Shown one piece after another: positions 35,266 to 46,099 of a stretch of DNA of 64,000 bases (its first letter is position 1; each line of letters starts with the position of its first letter). The notes under the pieces are model-generated. The model made no database searches, was not told the origin of the DNA, and saw nothing but the letters and a program-made list of their open reading frames with translations. This DNA comes from Lentinula raphanica (taxonomy: Eukaryota; Basidiomycota; Agaricomycetes; Agaricales; Omphalotaceae): NCBI GenBank assembly GCA_027919835.1, contig JANVFP010000002.1, positions 992,001 through 1,056,000 on the forward strand. The letters are read 5' to 3'. The position numbers and the translations under genes were made by a program.

Positions 35266-36948
35266 TCATATAACATCGAAGAGGCTCAGTTTCTCAATGT
35301 CTGGATAGTCTGTTCCTCCCTGTATAACGTAGGTCTCAAGTTCTATCTCGACCATGTCCTCGACTCGGGTGAATAGGTTCCGTATTCTCTCTCCCGAGAC
35401 TGAGGCATTGGGCAAGAATGGAGTAAGGAGGTTGACTGCCAATCGTTTTAAGACGGCAACAGGAAAGGGAGCCTGATTTCGATCACGTTCATACCACCGC
35501 GAAAGGAAAAACTTGCGTAAATGGACAGCTTGAAACAGGGCGTTGATAGCGAACGTTACATCGTTGAGTTTTGGAAGGACCGGAGAGTCAGCAGGCGATT
35601 CGGTGAATTTGAATGTTAGAAAATCTAACAAGTCCGATGAAATGGGTGTTGTCCATTTGTCAAGCACCAAGACCTCCAATGTGTCTTGAATATTTGGGAA
35701 TCGAAGGTAATCCATCAATTCAGCGTCGGTATGGGCCAAGCGGGATAAAGACAAAGTATGGAGTTTACATGCCGATCTCGTGAGGAATGACCGGAAAAGT
35801 TCATCAGGCCAAGAATCCGAGACGTGCCCGGCGAGAACGAGCACACGCAAGGAGGGTAGCGTGAGCCATTGTAGGACTGTCGTCAGTTCCGCGTGCCGAA
35901 GGTGTGTGAATTCAAGCACGCGCAGGTGAGCTAGTACAATGGCTGAGTCTGAGTCTCTGAATGTTGGGAGGGAAGGACCCTCTTCTGCTAGTTCGAAAGA
36001 GGCTTCACAGATTTCAAGAACAGGACATCCCCCGAACACCAGGAATAAGTCTCTTAGGCGAATCCCACCCCTTGCGTAAAAGTGTTGTAAATGCACCCAA
36101 GGCGCCGCCACAAGATTCGAGAGTGGTGCAGAGAATGTTATATGACGCAGATTTGGGGATGCACGTAGAAGCTCTAGCATCCATCTAGTCTCCGGACACT
36201 CTAGTTGTTCGAAATGCATGCGGAAATATACTTTGCGAAGGTCGGGCGCTCCATCAGGTGGAAGGGTGGGAAGGATTTGGTCTGGCGGACTGTTCAACTG
36301 CCTCAACAACAAGTCAAAATGAAAGTATCGCCACCTAGTTATTTCGGGCATGAATTTATTCAACGTCTCCAAGGCGGCTGAATATCGCGGGCCTTTGGCT
36401 GAAGCAGAACGAAATGCTGCATTCGACGAGCTGAGAACCGAGAGGGTGATGTATAACGGTGATACTCTGGAGTGATTGATGCACATTTTCACCAAGCCGT
36501 CGTAAACCGAACTCGCAAGAGGTGTCCTATGAGGCACGGAAATAGTGGACCATAATTGCGGGGTAGATAACGCCACGGAACGCCATTTTCGACAGACGTG
36601 GCTGAGAACTATGGCTGAAGCCTGTTGAGAAGGATCGGCCTTGGGATAGGAAGAGTAAATAGAGAGACGATAATATCGCTCCTGGTCTGGAGCAACCAAT
36701 TGTAAAAAGATATCTGCCAGGAGTTCTGGGGGAAGTTTTCGTATGCCTGAGAGGATAGTATTGCACATTTGTGCTTCTGCCTGCAGTTTCGCGAGCTGTC
36801 GTTCCAGCTCAGACATTTGAGCCAGTCTGACCTTGAGTACTTCAGAGGCAGCAAGAGCGTCCAGAGGAGAGGGAGGCTCATTCGACTGGAGCAACGAACG
36901 AAACCGAGACTCGATACTGATTTCTTGCATGATCATGACTATGGTCAA
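35266..36948 (-). CDS. F-box/LRR protein, single exon
   Basis: A 560-aa intronless frame. Residues about 40-65 form a short coiled coil (LAQMSELERQLAKLQAEAQM). Residues about 70-135 form the mushroom-type F-box (IRKLPPELLADIFLQL, later LSHVCRKWRSVALSTPQLWS). The rest is a leucine-rich solenoid with repeats such as LRHITFSAPLSNLV, LRVLEFTHLRHAELT and LRVLVLAGHVSDSW. It is the predicted substrate receptor of an SCF E3 ligase; the target is unknown. Two ATGs lie close together at the start, and the first was used. The coiled coil before the F-box is a recurring layout in agaricomycete F-box proteins. Confidence 0.85.
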   Translation of the reverse strand: MTIVMIMQEISIESRFRSLLQSNEPPSPLDALAASEVLKVRLAQMSELERQLAKLQAEAQMCNTILSGIRKLPPELLADIFLQLVAPDQERYYRLSIYSSYPKADPSQQASAIVLSHVCRKWRSVALSTPQLWSTISVPHRTPLASSVYDGLVKMCINHSRVSPLYITLSVLSSSNAAFRSASAKGPRYSAALETLNKFMPEITRWRYFHFDLLLRQLNSPPDQILPTLPPDGAPDLRKVYFRMHFEQLECPETRWMLELLRASPNLRHITFSAPLSNLVAAPWVHLQHFYARGGIRLRDLFLVFGGCPVLEICEASFELAEEGPSLPTFRDSDSAIVLAHLRVLEFTHLRHAELTTVLQWLTLPSLRVLVLAGHVSDSWPDELFRSFLTRSACKLHTLSLSRLAHTDAELMDYLRFPNIQDTLEVLVLDKWTTPISSDLLDFLTFKFTESPADSPVLPKLNDVTFAINALFQAVHLRKFFLSRWYERDRNQAPFPVAVLKRLAVNLLTPFLPNASVSGERIRNLFTRVEDMVEIELETYVIQGGTDYPDIEKLSLFDVI

Positions 36949-37588
36949 ATTTTCGAAATTGCCAACGGATTAGAAAGATAGCAAATAAGAGCTTTCGGCA
37001 AGACACGTAATCGCACCTTTGTGTTCAGCTTCTCTTCCTCCCCTCCCTCGTTCGACCTCGTTTAGTTAATAGACCCACAAAAGTACACGCGTCTCCCTCG
37101 AAGTTCGATCTTGAAGAATTCAGTCACGGCCCAAAGCTGTCACTTAGCCACGTGATGGCGTCACGGACCGCGTTTGACCCTGTTTGCCAGTGCTTGGCCT
37201 TTCCCTGGCTTTTTCACGAATCAACTTCCATGATCAATTGGTCGACCTGCATGATAGTATCGAGTCTCGACTCGGACCTCAACTTGGTTCTCCAAACTCA
37301 TTCTGCACCGACTTGTGACATGTATATTCGAGGCGTCTGCGAGAACAGCTCGTTAAATAAGATGTATATTCAGGTGAATAGTTGTCATCAGACTCGTCAC
37401 CAGCTCGTCACTCAACTCCGGCACGACAACATCTGAGGCTATGGATAGCTTGAAGAAGCTCGTTTGCGTCTCACGATAGAGTGTGCACATGAAAACCCGA
37501 TAGGTCTCCTGATAGATCATGACGGCCTTACCAAGCTACATATAAAGCCTCAACCTTCGAACATGTTGGACGCACGTTGTCTACCATC
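36949..37588. other. divergent intergenic region
   Basis: Promoter region between the F-box/LRR gene (minus) and the GH79 gene (plus). Apart from the TATA box at 37541, no feature is supported. Confidence 0.5.
37541..37547 (+). promoter_or_regulatory. TATA box of the GH79 gene
   Basis: TATAAAG lies 42-48 bp upstream of the ATG at 37589, a usual place for a fungal TATA box with a short leader. Confidence 0.5.
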
Positions 37589-39802
37589 ATGCTTGCAACT
37601 CTTCTACTATCAGCATGCATCATCTCTTCTGCCCTTCAGGCGCGCGCGATCAACGTTTCTGTACCACTAGGAATCTCCAGCAATACCACCGAAGTATCTC
37701 CTTCCCACATCTCTTTTTCGATAGAGCAGGACCGTTGGACAGACTGGGTCGGCGCAACCGTCAAGAATAAATTCTTCTCGAATGCGATCACCAATCTAGC
37801 GGAACTCACTGGTCAACCTCCAAGGTTTAGAATTGGAGCTGATTCGGAAGACCATACCGATTTTCAGCCTGGCCTTAATGTGCAACTGTTTTCTCTTATA
37901 TCGGTTACCCTGTTGTGTTATTGACATAAGATTTTACTCTCCTCTAGTTTAGCGAACTGGTCTTTCCCGTTCCAAGCGCTGCCATACCTTATCCCGAAGC
38001 TTCATCAATCGTGGTCGGCGAAGCTTTCTATGCTGCAGCACGAAATCTTGTACCTGGTATCCTTCATCGTCTTCAATATCTGCGTGACGAAATTGACGGT
38101 TTTCCATGTTTAACAGGCACTCACGTTACATGGGGCGTCAACCTCAGATCACTCAATCTCACAGCAGCTTTTTTGGAAGCCGGAGCAATCGCGGAAGCCT
38201 TCAATTCATTCTCTGCCTCCAGTGGCTTGGTTTTGGATGCGATTGAGATAGGTATAGCCTTGTAGTCCCATGCTAACATGTTGTAAGTTCATTGATTAAT
38301 ACCTGATATAGGTAATGAAGCAGATATCTACACGTTCAATGGAGGAAGACCGGCAAATTTCACGATTGAAGAATATGTACCGCAGTAAGTGACTGTGATA
38401 TCCCGCTTCTCTAACGACCCGACGAGTATGATCCAAACGTTCGACGCTTGTGTAGATGGACTTCTTTTGCATTCAATGTGTCTGCAACTGTACCCATCAC
38501 TGCGAACACTACTACGAAGTTTTGGGGAGGTGCTTTTGCGGATTCTGACCATTCGACAACTGGGTTTTCTCCTCAAGGCCTTTTCAGCAACGGCATATTG
38601 CAAACCGCTCCGGGGATGCTAATCGACACGTAGGGGTTGACTTAATTTGGGCAGAATGATAAGTTGACTTGTGTCTTAGCATCTCTCAGCACGTATACAG
38701 CGGTGGCGGCACGGACTGTGGTAGCACAGATCAATGCATTCAAGATATGATAACGAAGGCGTTCATTCGAGGGAATCTCTCTCAGTTTATCCCTGACATT
38801 GCTGCTACCAAAAGTCACAATTTGACTTACGTCTTGGGAGAAACCAATAGCTATTTTAATCATGTGCGTCTCCTCTGTCTGATGTAGCATCCTGCATCCA
38901 TACCTATGTTTCGGGCGGTTTACAGGGTTCTGCGAATGTGTCTAACTCTGCCGGTTCGTGGCATTATCTCAAAAGTTATCCTCAAAGTCACTGTTAATTG
39001 CTCATATTCTGACAGGAGCTGCGTTATGGGTTTTGGATTATGCCTTCTTCGCGTAAGCTTGCTCACTGATATCCACATTCAACGATAGAGCCTCCGGTCT
39101 CATCCCTTCTTAACAACATAGTGCTACGCTGGGTATAGAAAGGCTCTACTTCCATGAAGGAGTAGGATACAAGTATAACTTTGTGAGTCACTCAATCATC
39201 ATCTTGTCAACCAACTGAGTCGCCGTTCCACCTAGATACAACCCGTAACACTCAACGTCTCGATCGACGACGCGACTCCCTTGCCGGAACCTCTTCCGCC
39301 CCATATTCAGCCAGCTTACTACGGTGCTATAATAGTTGCGGAAATCATAGGAAACACCGGGGGTCTTTCCGTCTCGGAGCTCTCTGTGAACAGCGACACC
39401 TTATCCGGATACGCTTTCCACTCCAACACAGGACAGCTTATCAAGCTGCTGTTCATCAACTCCGATGGTTTCTTTGCAAGCTCAGGATCCAACCGACCGA
39501 GCGTTCATCTGGATTTCGACTTTACCGGTACGGGACAGCCATCGCCCTCCCGAATGACGGTGAAGCGTTTGGAGATCGGGTAAGAGCATCCTTTTTTTCG
39601 TATCAAGCGGCATTTTGACAATGTATCATTTGGCGTGGTGGACAGGCATGCAGACGACACGAGCGGGCTTACCTGGGGTGGGCAGACATACGAAACTCCA
39701 GATGGGTTAGTGAGCGGGACGCTTTCCCTGGAAGAGGGAAACGTCACGGACGGGTTGGACATTCCTGCAACGCAAGCAGTGTTGGTGAATCTTCATGATT
39801 AG
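37589..39802 (+). CDS. secreted glycoside hydrolase family 79 protein (beta-glucuronidase-like)
   Basis: Predicted extracellular retaining glycosidase of the GH79 type, which removes (4-O-methyl-)glucuronic acid from glycans such as arabinogalactan or xylan. Eleven exons: 37589-37879, 37948-38056, 38117-38251, 38312-38384, 38456-38629, 38680-38863, 38926-38953, 39016-39052, 39122-39182, 39236-39579 and 39646-39802. They sum to 1593 nt (530 aa). Signal peptide MLATLLLSACIISSALQARA. The N-terminal motif RFRIGADSEDHT is followed by a (beta/alpha)8 barrel. The acid/base Glu is in EIGNEADIY; the nucleophile Glu is probably in YVLGETNSY. ERLYFHEGVGYKYNF precedes the C-terminal beta domain typical of GH79. 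Several N-glycosylation sequons are present. Exact substrate preference is unknown. Confidence 0.88.
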
Positions 39803-40003
39803 TTGTCGATCCGAGAATTCGACATTCGAGTTCAAAAGTAGTTCCTATCATTTGTCATACACTGGACAGAGATTGACACAGACAGTAAAGAGTAATCGCA
39901 GGCTACATCATGTCCACGTATAGTATCCGATAGGCTACGGTAGTTCTTGAAAATTTGAAGAAAATTTTGCATCTTGACAATGACGAATTCTGATACTCCG
40001 ATT

Positions 40004-41496
40004 TCATGGTAGCTTGTCCATGCTTCTGTCTTGATTCCGGGATGTATTTGAGGACGTCGAGAGTGAAGCACCTTCAGTTCTATCTTCCCTTACACATAGT
40101 AAGAGTTTCGTCCAAGCCAACCACGATTGGAACAGATCCTGAAGTGCGGCAATGAGCATATAAGGATACTTTGGCCGCTGTAGCAGCAACCTACATTTTG
40201 AATCCCGAATATCAACACACCAGCCAGCGGCACTAAAAATGTATAGTCAAGAACGTACAAACGGACCAAAATCGAAGAAAATATTTGTCTCACACAGTGC
40301 CATTATCAGATCAATCGCAGTGTTGCGATACGTAGTGGCCAGATGTATGAGTCCTTCACTATACGGAGCAAGGGTCACAGAATGTTCAGGACATCGTCTC
40401 CGATTTTCTCGATATCATCAATGAATGGGGCACGCACACGAATCCGATAAGGATGAGAAACCCAAACGTGAACACACGTACTACCATCTTGAGAGTCTGT
40501 ACGGACATCGTGCTACGAGTGTTGTTGCGGTCGATGTTTCTGCAGAGGGATATCCCGAGAGAAACTGAAAAGCACTCGTTCGTTTCAACGATGAGTAGCA
40601 CCCTTTGCAGAGACATGCGTACTCTGGACCGGGATAGTAGCGAAGGTGGTGATGATTACGAAGAGAGAGATGATATCTTGGCTCTGAGTAAGCACGCATA
40701 TAGTCAGCTATCACGACCTCAAACATCGAAGTGAGTAATCTCACGGAAGCAGTTGCATGAAGGTGCAGTATAGGCCAAAATTATGTACCAGTGATGGTTC
40801 TTGGATACCAAGCTATACGACAAATATGAGAACATAGAGCATCAACGAGAAAAGAGGTCGGAGAGCTTGAGCAAATCACGCACAGAAAGAAAGCCGATCA
40901 ACAACAAGCTAAACAAGATCAATGGCGCGAGGAGCATCTGTCCCAAGTTCAATGAGCTTCGAACGGAATAGTTGTTCGCTTACAGTTGATATAGCGCGTG
41001 CATTCGTTTCCAGAGGTGGTCTTGATAACCCAAAGTGAACATTGTACCACGACTGAAGAGAAGAACGCGTCATTTTAAGAAGCTCTGGAGCGGCGTAACC
41101 AAGAGACATACGTGAATGAGAAGAGTTAGTGTGCTTGAGGCCGTCCTGAGTAATGTGAGCCGAGCTCGTCGATAATCGACATCGTTCAACAACGCACAAA
41201 GTAGGAACAGAATACATCAACGCCGCTTGAGTGACACAGATGGATTTTCTCGGCTCAGATAAGTGTATTTGACCAGCAAGAAACAAAAGCGCGTAGGAAA
41301 GACACGAAATAGCCCAGGATGCACAAAACATGTACCAGCTTGCCAATCGTTTGACTTGTTGCGAGAAGAGAGCAGTGAAGAAGATGATAGACATTCCGAT
41401 TGCGCCTGCGAGTTGTAATCCGATGAAAACAGATGTGATTGTTGCACTTGTAGCTGGCTTGAGTTTGATAGAATCGGGAATGGAGACGATATCCAT
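40004..41496 (-). CDS. seven-helix-type membrane protein of a mushroom-specific family
   Basis: Uncharacterised integral membrane protein. Ten exons, 41496-41198, 41145-41112, 41052-40984, 40937-40884, 40812-40745, 40681-40623, 40564-40438, 40358-40294, 40232-40195 and 40138-40004, sum to 948 nt (315 aa). Hydrophobic helices include SVFIGLQLAGAIGMSIIFF, WYMFCASWAISCLSYALLF, MLLAPLILFSLLLIGFL, ISLFVIITTFATIPV, VVRVFTFGFLILIGFV and IDLIMALLPLAGVLIFGIQN. One acceptor (before 40681) must use the second AG of CAGAG to keep the frame. The order of helices and the final LIFGIQNDLFQSW are familiar from unannotated agaricomycete proteins. A receptor-like role is a guess. The start is only 108 bp from a MITE. 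Confidence 0.65.
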
Positions 41497-41611
41497 TGGT
41501 GAATGAAGAGGTGGCAAAGAATGAAGAGCGATATATTGGCGATATAGCCAGCTTTGACATGCCACGTGAAAATCGGTGTCGTTCAGCAACTACTTGGAAG
41601 CGCCAGACATG

Positions 41612-42119
41612 CAGACTCCTTCCCATCCGCTATCGCAGCTGAAAAAATTATAATCCCAGTTACCGTAAATAGCTAATCTTATATCTAATCATATTATGTA
41701 ATCATATCTTATCTACGTTGAAATTTTTTAAGCTGCAATAGCGACTGGCATAAATTGTATAAGCGCTTGGTGGCCTTGTTTGGTCCCAGCATGTAGCACC
41801 CATCAAATTTCACTCAACAATGGAGATTTTGGCCATAATCTGCTCAAAGAGTCATACAGGATGTTGGTTATGTACTGTGCTGGAGAATTGCTGTCTCAAT
41901 CTTTACATTTGTGAGATGGGCACTATAAAATTGAATGCGGGAACCAAACAAGGCCACCAAGCGCTTATACAATTTATGCCAGTCGCTATTGCAGCTAAAA
42001 AAATTCAACGTAGATAAGATATGATTAGATAGTATGATTAGATATAAGATTAACTATTTATGGTAGTTTACTGGGATTATAATTTTTTTCAGCTGCAATA
42101 GCGGATGGGAAGGAGTCTG
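41612..42119. mobile_element. 508-bp MITE with long inverted repeats (copy 1)
   Basis: The ends are inverted copies: it starts CAGACTCCTTCCCATCCGC and ends with the complement. The inverted arms extend about 180 bp (41612-41790 against 41936-42119). They include an AT-rich stem and an internal block, GACTGGCATAAATTGTATAA, that recurs inverted near 41975. The direct repeat CAGACATG (41604-41611 and 42120-42127) is an 8-bp target-site duplication. No coding capacity. A second member of the family lies at 46730-54265. Long arms and 8-9-bp duplications suit a hAT- or Mutator-type non-autonomous element; the family is not named here. Confidence 0.85.
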
Positions 42120-42333
42120 CAGACATGAAGATGTGGCAGTAATAAATATTTAAGTAAATAATGAATTGTCTATTGATACATATGTATTATAGATATCTGT
42201 CGCCTGCTCCTAAGATCTTTCTCCAAAGCTGCTCGTTTCCCCTTGGATGCAAAGTTTGAGTTTTCGGAATAGCCCTCTTTCCAGCAGCTGCAGATGTTAT
42301 ATCAATGGGATGAAAGTCTCTGAAGCTTAAATC

Positions 42334-43060
42334 TCACAGTATCTCATAGTTGTGTTGGAAGACTCGCTCGATTCCTCCCCAAGCAAAGTTACAACCAGAA
42401 CTAGAGACAATCAGTGAGTCTCGTTGCTTATCACGAATGCAGAGAAACTCACAGATGAGGTGCAGTCTTTCCAGGTACTCTCACTATACCACTCCGCCCA
42501 GATACGAGTGCAACAGCATGATAAAGTTTGACATCCTTGTCCCTTTCGTGTCCACCTACTATGGGTCTTCTGCCCGTTGGGATGCGTCCTCCAGATGTGG
42601 GAACAAGCTCCATAGTCTCAGGATTGAAAGGGAGCAGAGTGTAAGGTCCATTATGATGATGTTCCTTGCTACCGTATGGTACACGACAGGGACTCGGACT
42701 GAGTCCAGGTGCGATTTTGCAAGGGTGGATAGAAGAGTCATCGAAATGTGCAGAACTAGATTGAAATGATCAGAACATGATACACGATGATATTAAGACC
42801 GCAACACACCCAAAGAACACAGGAGAGATACCGTCGAGGTCACGACATGGCGGGGGGCCGGTTACAAACTCGGTTGGAAATCCAGGCATTCCTTGAAAGG
42901 TGACACGAGTGTCGCCCAGCGATTCCATTGGCGTAGCGGAGTACGCTGGTGGTGCTGATTCTGGGTCTGAAATATTTTCGATTCGATGTGGTTGCCGATG
43001 AGTAGTTGAGCTGCTCGGTGCAGGGTCGAACAAGTCCATTAACCAGCTCAGAAATCCCAT
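42334..43060 (-). CDS. DUF3421 (natterin-like) domain protein
   Basis: Exons 43060-42810, 42755-42453 and 42400-42334 sum to 621 nt (206 aa). The N-terminal 70 residues look disordered and contain a PPAY motif (ESAPPAYSA). Residues about 80-206 match the DUF3421/DM9-like repeat shared with natterin N-terminal regions: SPVFFGSAHFDDSSIHPCKI, CRVPYGSKEH, GGRIPTGRRPIVGGHERDKD, LYHAVALVSGRSGIVRVPGK and GCNFAWGGIERVFQHNYEIL. The motif completes only when the three exons are joined. These domains are carbohydrate-binding or of unknown role in fungi and insects. The pore-forming part of fish natterins is absent, so no toxin activity is implied. No signal peptide. Confidence 0.82.
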
Positions 43061-43849
43061 CGTTGAAGCCTATGTAGAAGGAGACAGGAAACAAGAATGC
43101 AATTATTCAATAGGCGCCCAAAAAAGCCTCAGTCATGCGGCTGTGATACTTAGACGCCTATGTCCCTTCGTACTCGTACAGCTCGTACTACAGTCTACCG
43201 TCTCCTGGTGGGATGAGCATTCGCTGCACAAAAGGCAGTTGGGCATGGCTGCTCCCTCCTCACATCCAAGTGTAGCCGTGTAACTTCCTTCCTTCTTTAC
43301 TTCCTTGGCTTCATCCTGGTTCATCTCGCAAAATATCCGCTATTCTTCGTTCGGTACATTGGCCAATGGCCGCCGTCTCCTTCACTCCGAGGTCATATGT
43401 CTACTGGGACTCACTCAAGTTCCCCATTAGTTATTCCAGAACCAGGTCATTCCACAATTATTTATCCGGAGCAAATGCGCAACGGTAGGCGAAGGTCTAG
43501 GGCTGAAACAGCGGAGATGTTCACTATAGATGCCCTTGGTATCTCTTAGTATATGGCCTCTTATCAGCAAATATAGATATGCTATCACAGGCCATGCGAC
43601 CTACACAGATATTCATCCCAGTGGTTCTGTACGGTCTATCCTCACCATTGTTGTCCACCAAGCTTTAGACGACCGCAAGATGGTTCAGCGAATGGGTGTG
43701 TTGACGTTGCGAGTCTAGCGAATGGGCCAAAGAATATGCGGTTTGGACCTCTGGCTATCCACGTTCGTTGTTGAATGTCTTTTCCTTTCCAGCAGAGTGT
43801 CCATGTTGCAGAGGCAAGTTCCGTCCGGTACTCTCACAACCAGACACCT

Positions 43850-43995
43850 TCACACTGGTGCCTGGTGGTCATACACACACCACCTCTGCTCACACTCACA
43901 GTGCTCCTGCCCATACTCACATTCCCCCTGCTCATACTCACTACCCACCTGCTCACACTCACTTAACCCCGCCCACACTCACAATATCCTTGCTC
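43850..43995 (+). repeat. degenerate 21-24-bp tandem repeat encoding Ala-His-Thr-His units
   Basis: CTCACACTCAC-type units repeat about seven times. In the + frame they read (S/P)AHTH(x)2(P/A), inside an open frame that begins near 43768 and ends at 44082 and has an upstream CPCC motif. The coding status is unclear. Confidence 0.6.
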
Positions 43996-44844
43996 ACACC
44001 CACATACTACACTTGTAAAGACAATGAGATAATAGAATATAATCCGCGTGTCAAACAAATGTTGAAGCTTCTGAAGGCCTAAGTCAAAGTTCAACTGCGC
44101 TGGATGGGACACATTGCATTGCGGATACAGATTTCAAGAAGATTGAACTCTTCAATTGACGAACTAATCAATGCAGCATCTAGAGACCAAGAGCCTCAGA
44201 GCCAGAAATGCATTAGGTGAATCAACACGGTGTGAGACTCCTGATATAGACTACAGTAGCTGTGGTACAGCTAGCGTGTTGGCCAGGCAATGTGAAGAGC
44301 TTAGAGTGCTCATGACGAAATCGATTTCGAAACTATCGTAGGAACGCCGAATCGAGTGAGGGTACGTACATCTGAACTCGATACCATCATCGGAGTCGAG
44401 CAGATCATGCGCGTGTGCCGCGCGCGTGAACACCCATCTTCGAGAGCAATCGTAATATGAGCTATGAAAACAAGTAGAGTGCATAAACTCACCTTAGTTT
44501 CTTCCTCTATATAATCCTCGTGCTTGTCATCACAACAAAAACCTGGTAATGCGATCCAATTGCATGTAGGATGATTTCAGGACAGGCTGGCACCGGTGCT
44601 GAAACTTCCAGAGAAAGTGAGCAACGTGCAAATGAAAGGTCTGGATGTGATACATGATGGCAAAACGCGTCCGATATCATTGATGGAACGTGTTCGAGCA
44701 GTGAATAGAGCGTAACACAATCGTTCCCTGCCATAGACGTGTAGACAATGTAGTGGTTGTTCAACAAGGATGATTTACATTTATTTGTACACAATTCGAA
44801 ACAAATACACAATCCGCAACCGCGCCGACAATGACTATGAGCTA

Positions 44845-44965
44845 CCGGAATGTGAGTGTGACTGTAGAGAGTGTGAGCGTGGCTGTTCAGAGTGTGAGCA
44901 TGAGTGATATGGCTTTGAGCATGGCCACCACATCTGAGTGTGAAGGTGTCTCCTTATAGGTATAC
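44845..44965 (-). repeat. second His-Thr/Ser repeat tract, inverted relative to the first
   Basis: On the minus strand the tract begins GACACCTTCACACTC and continues with CTCACACTCT units reading (S)HAHTL/HTHI. The leader matches the start of the tract at 43850 (ACACCTTCACACTGG), so the two tracts are diverged copies in opposite orientation about 0.9 kb apart. Confidence 0.55.
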
Positions 44966-45161
44966 CCAGTTCCGTCGGATAATGGGTGTTCACTAGCACT
45001 GACTGGTACAGTGGTATGCATCTCAATCCGATAGTGCTCGTATCTATTATCATAGTGCATCATACAGTTGCAATCATCCGGACATGGACAGATTATCCAC
45101 CGAAACTCAGTGAAGCTTTTGATCCTCCGTACTGGCGGCGCCTTCAAGCAAAAGTTGTTGG

Positions 45162-45168
45162 TATATAA
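45162..45168 (+). promoter_or_regulatory. TATA box of secreted-protein copy A
   Basis: TATATAA lies about 110 bp before the ATG of copy A and just before the conserved leader. A related TATATATAA block with the same upstream words (CACCTTCAAGCAAAAG) recurs at 46503-46545. Confidence 0.45.
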
Positions 45169-45177
45169 TCCCTTGGG

Positions 45178-45275
45178 ACCCATTCAAGTTCCCTCAACTT
45201 TCAAGCAATCTTTGCGGGCAACCATTGCTATATCACGCCGAACCGTCGAACTTCTTCACAATCAATCTTCTCAGC
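45178..45275 (+). promoter_or_regulatory. conserved leader (5'UTR-like block), copy A
   Basis: A block of about 95 bp before the ATG contains CATTCAAGTTCCCTCAAC and CAAGCAATCTTTGCGGGCAA. It is nearly identical to 54404-54502 (copy B). Its core is also found before copy C (55861-55890) and before the orphan segment (46175-46195). Conservation outside coding sequence suggests recent duplication or a shared transcriptional or translational signal. Confidence 0.6.
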
Positions 45276-45876
45276 ATGTATATCTCTCGCTGGCCGATAT
45301 ACCTATCATTCCTTTCAACGATACCCGCCAGTGTTCTAGGCATTCCTGTACGTGGTTCATGATTCATGGTTATTAGTGTACCGAGTCATTGACGGTTGGA
45401 CTCTATTTCTGTATACATAGATCCATACACCTGTCGGATATTATAATCATCGACTTGAGGCTGACGTCCAGTCCCAGATGTCCCAGACGGTCATTCAATT
45501 TGAATCTGATGGCACTGTTTCGGAGACTGGCTATGCAATCAGTGAAGTCGTAAAACAACTCGTCACGATCGCTGACACACATCATGAAGTTTTGGGCCAA
45601 TTTTCGGTTATGAATTATCCAGCAGTTCATGTGCATGATCAAGTGCATGATTACAAGTATGGGGTGACAGGAGGCCCAGTTTGCGGGGGAAGAGGATGTC
45701 GTGGAGAAGTTCACCTAGGAGATGGTGGGAAGAATTTTGCAGAACTCAGGATTAAGGAGAATGATAGACGCATAAGTATGGAGGCTGGAGAGCTGGAGTT
45801 GTGGATGAACTGTTTCCGTTTTGGTTTCCGTAATGGAGCGTGGCACCAGTCGCAGAACTCATACGATCACAACTAA
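45276..45876 (+). CDS. small secreted protein, copy A
   Basis: Exons 45276-45347 and 45421-45876 give 175 aa. Exon 1 is exactly a signal peptide (MYISRWPIYLSFL...SVLGIP). The intron is phase 0 with a GTACGT donor, as in copy B. The mature part is predicted to be extracellular. It contains a central Thr/Ser/His-rich region and the conserved block GGPVCGGRGCRGEVHLGDGG: two Cys in a CxxxxC pattern, then L-G-D. The third exon-2 Cys lies near the C-terminus. No known family was recognised. Small secreted proteins of this kind in mushrooms are often candidates for effectors or matrix proteins, but nothing here proves either. Confidence 0.75.
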
Positions 45877-46099
45877 GTAGTACTACAGTGACTAGAGTGT
45901 ATTCAACATGTAATCTCAAGGTCATCATACCTCCCTCAAGTATTGTCTACATAACTGTCATAACATTACCCATGTTTGAATGAATATCAACATGCAGGAG
46001 AACCTGGTTGCCCCATTGCTTTCCTGGTTCATGACCGGCGCTTTCAAGTTACATATATAAATGTGACATACATAGGCACGAAATGTTTCCAACTTTTCG

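Larger units (their letters stand above)
43061..45160. other. 2.1 kb without a defensible gene; two His-Thr repeat tracts
   Basis: Short coding-like fragments occur (for example ITGHATYTDIHPSGSVRS at about 43570-43630, plus strand), but no complete gene could be built. Two low-complexity tracts are listed separately. These could be remnants of members of the neighbouring secreted-protein family. Confidence 0.4.

Noticed and set aside
40004..41496. Pseudogene call for the 7-helix protein
   Set aside because: The raw frames look broken near 40745, but ten exons can be joined to an exact 316-codon total with all expected helices.
42770..43060. Short 96-aa protein ending at 42770
   Set aside because: The frame only reads into an intron. 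Splicing at 42810 to 42755 continues into a full DUF3421 domain.
43850..43995. CRISPR array
   Set aside because: The units are short, contiguous and without unique spacers, and the genome is eukaryotic. It is a tandem repeat.
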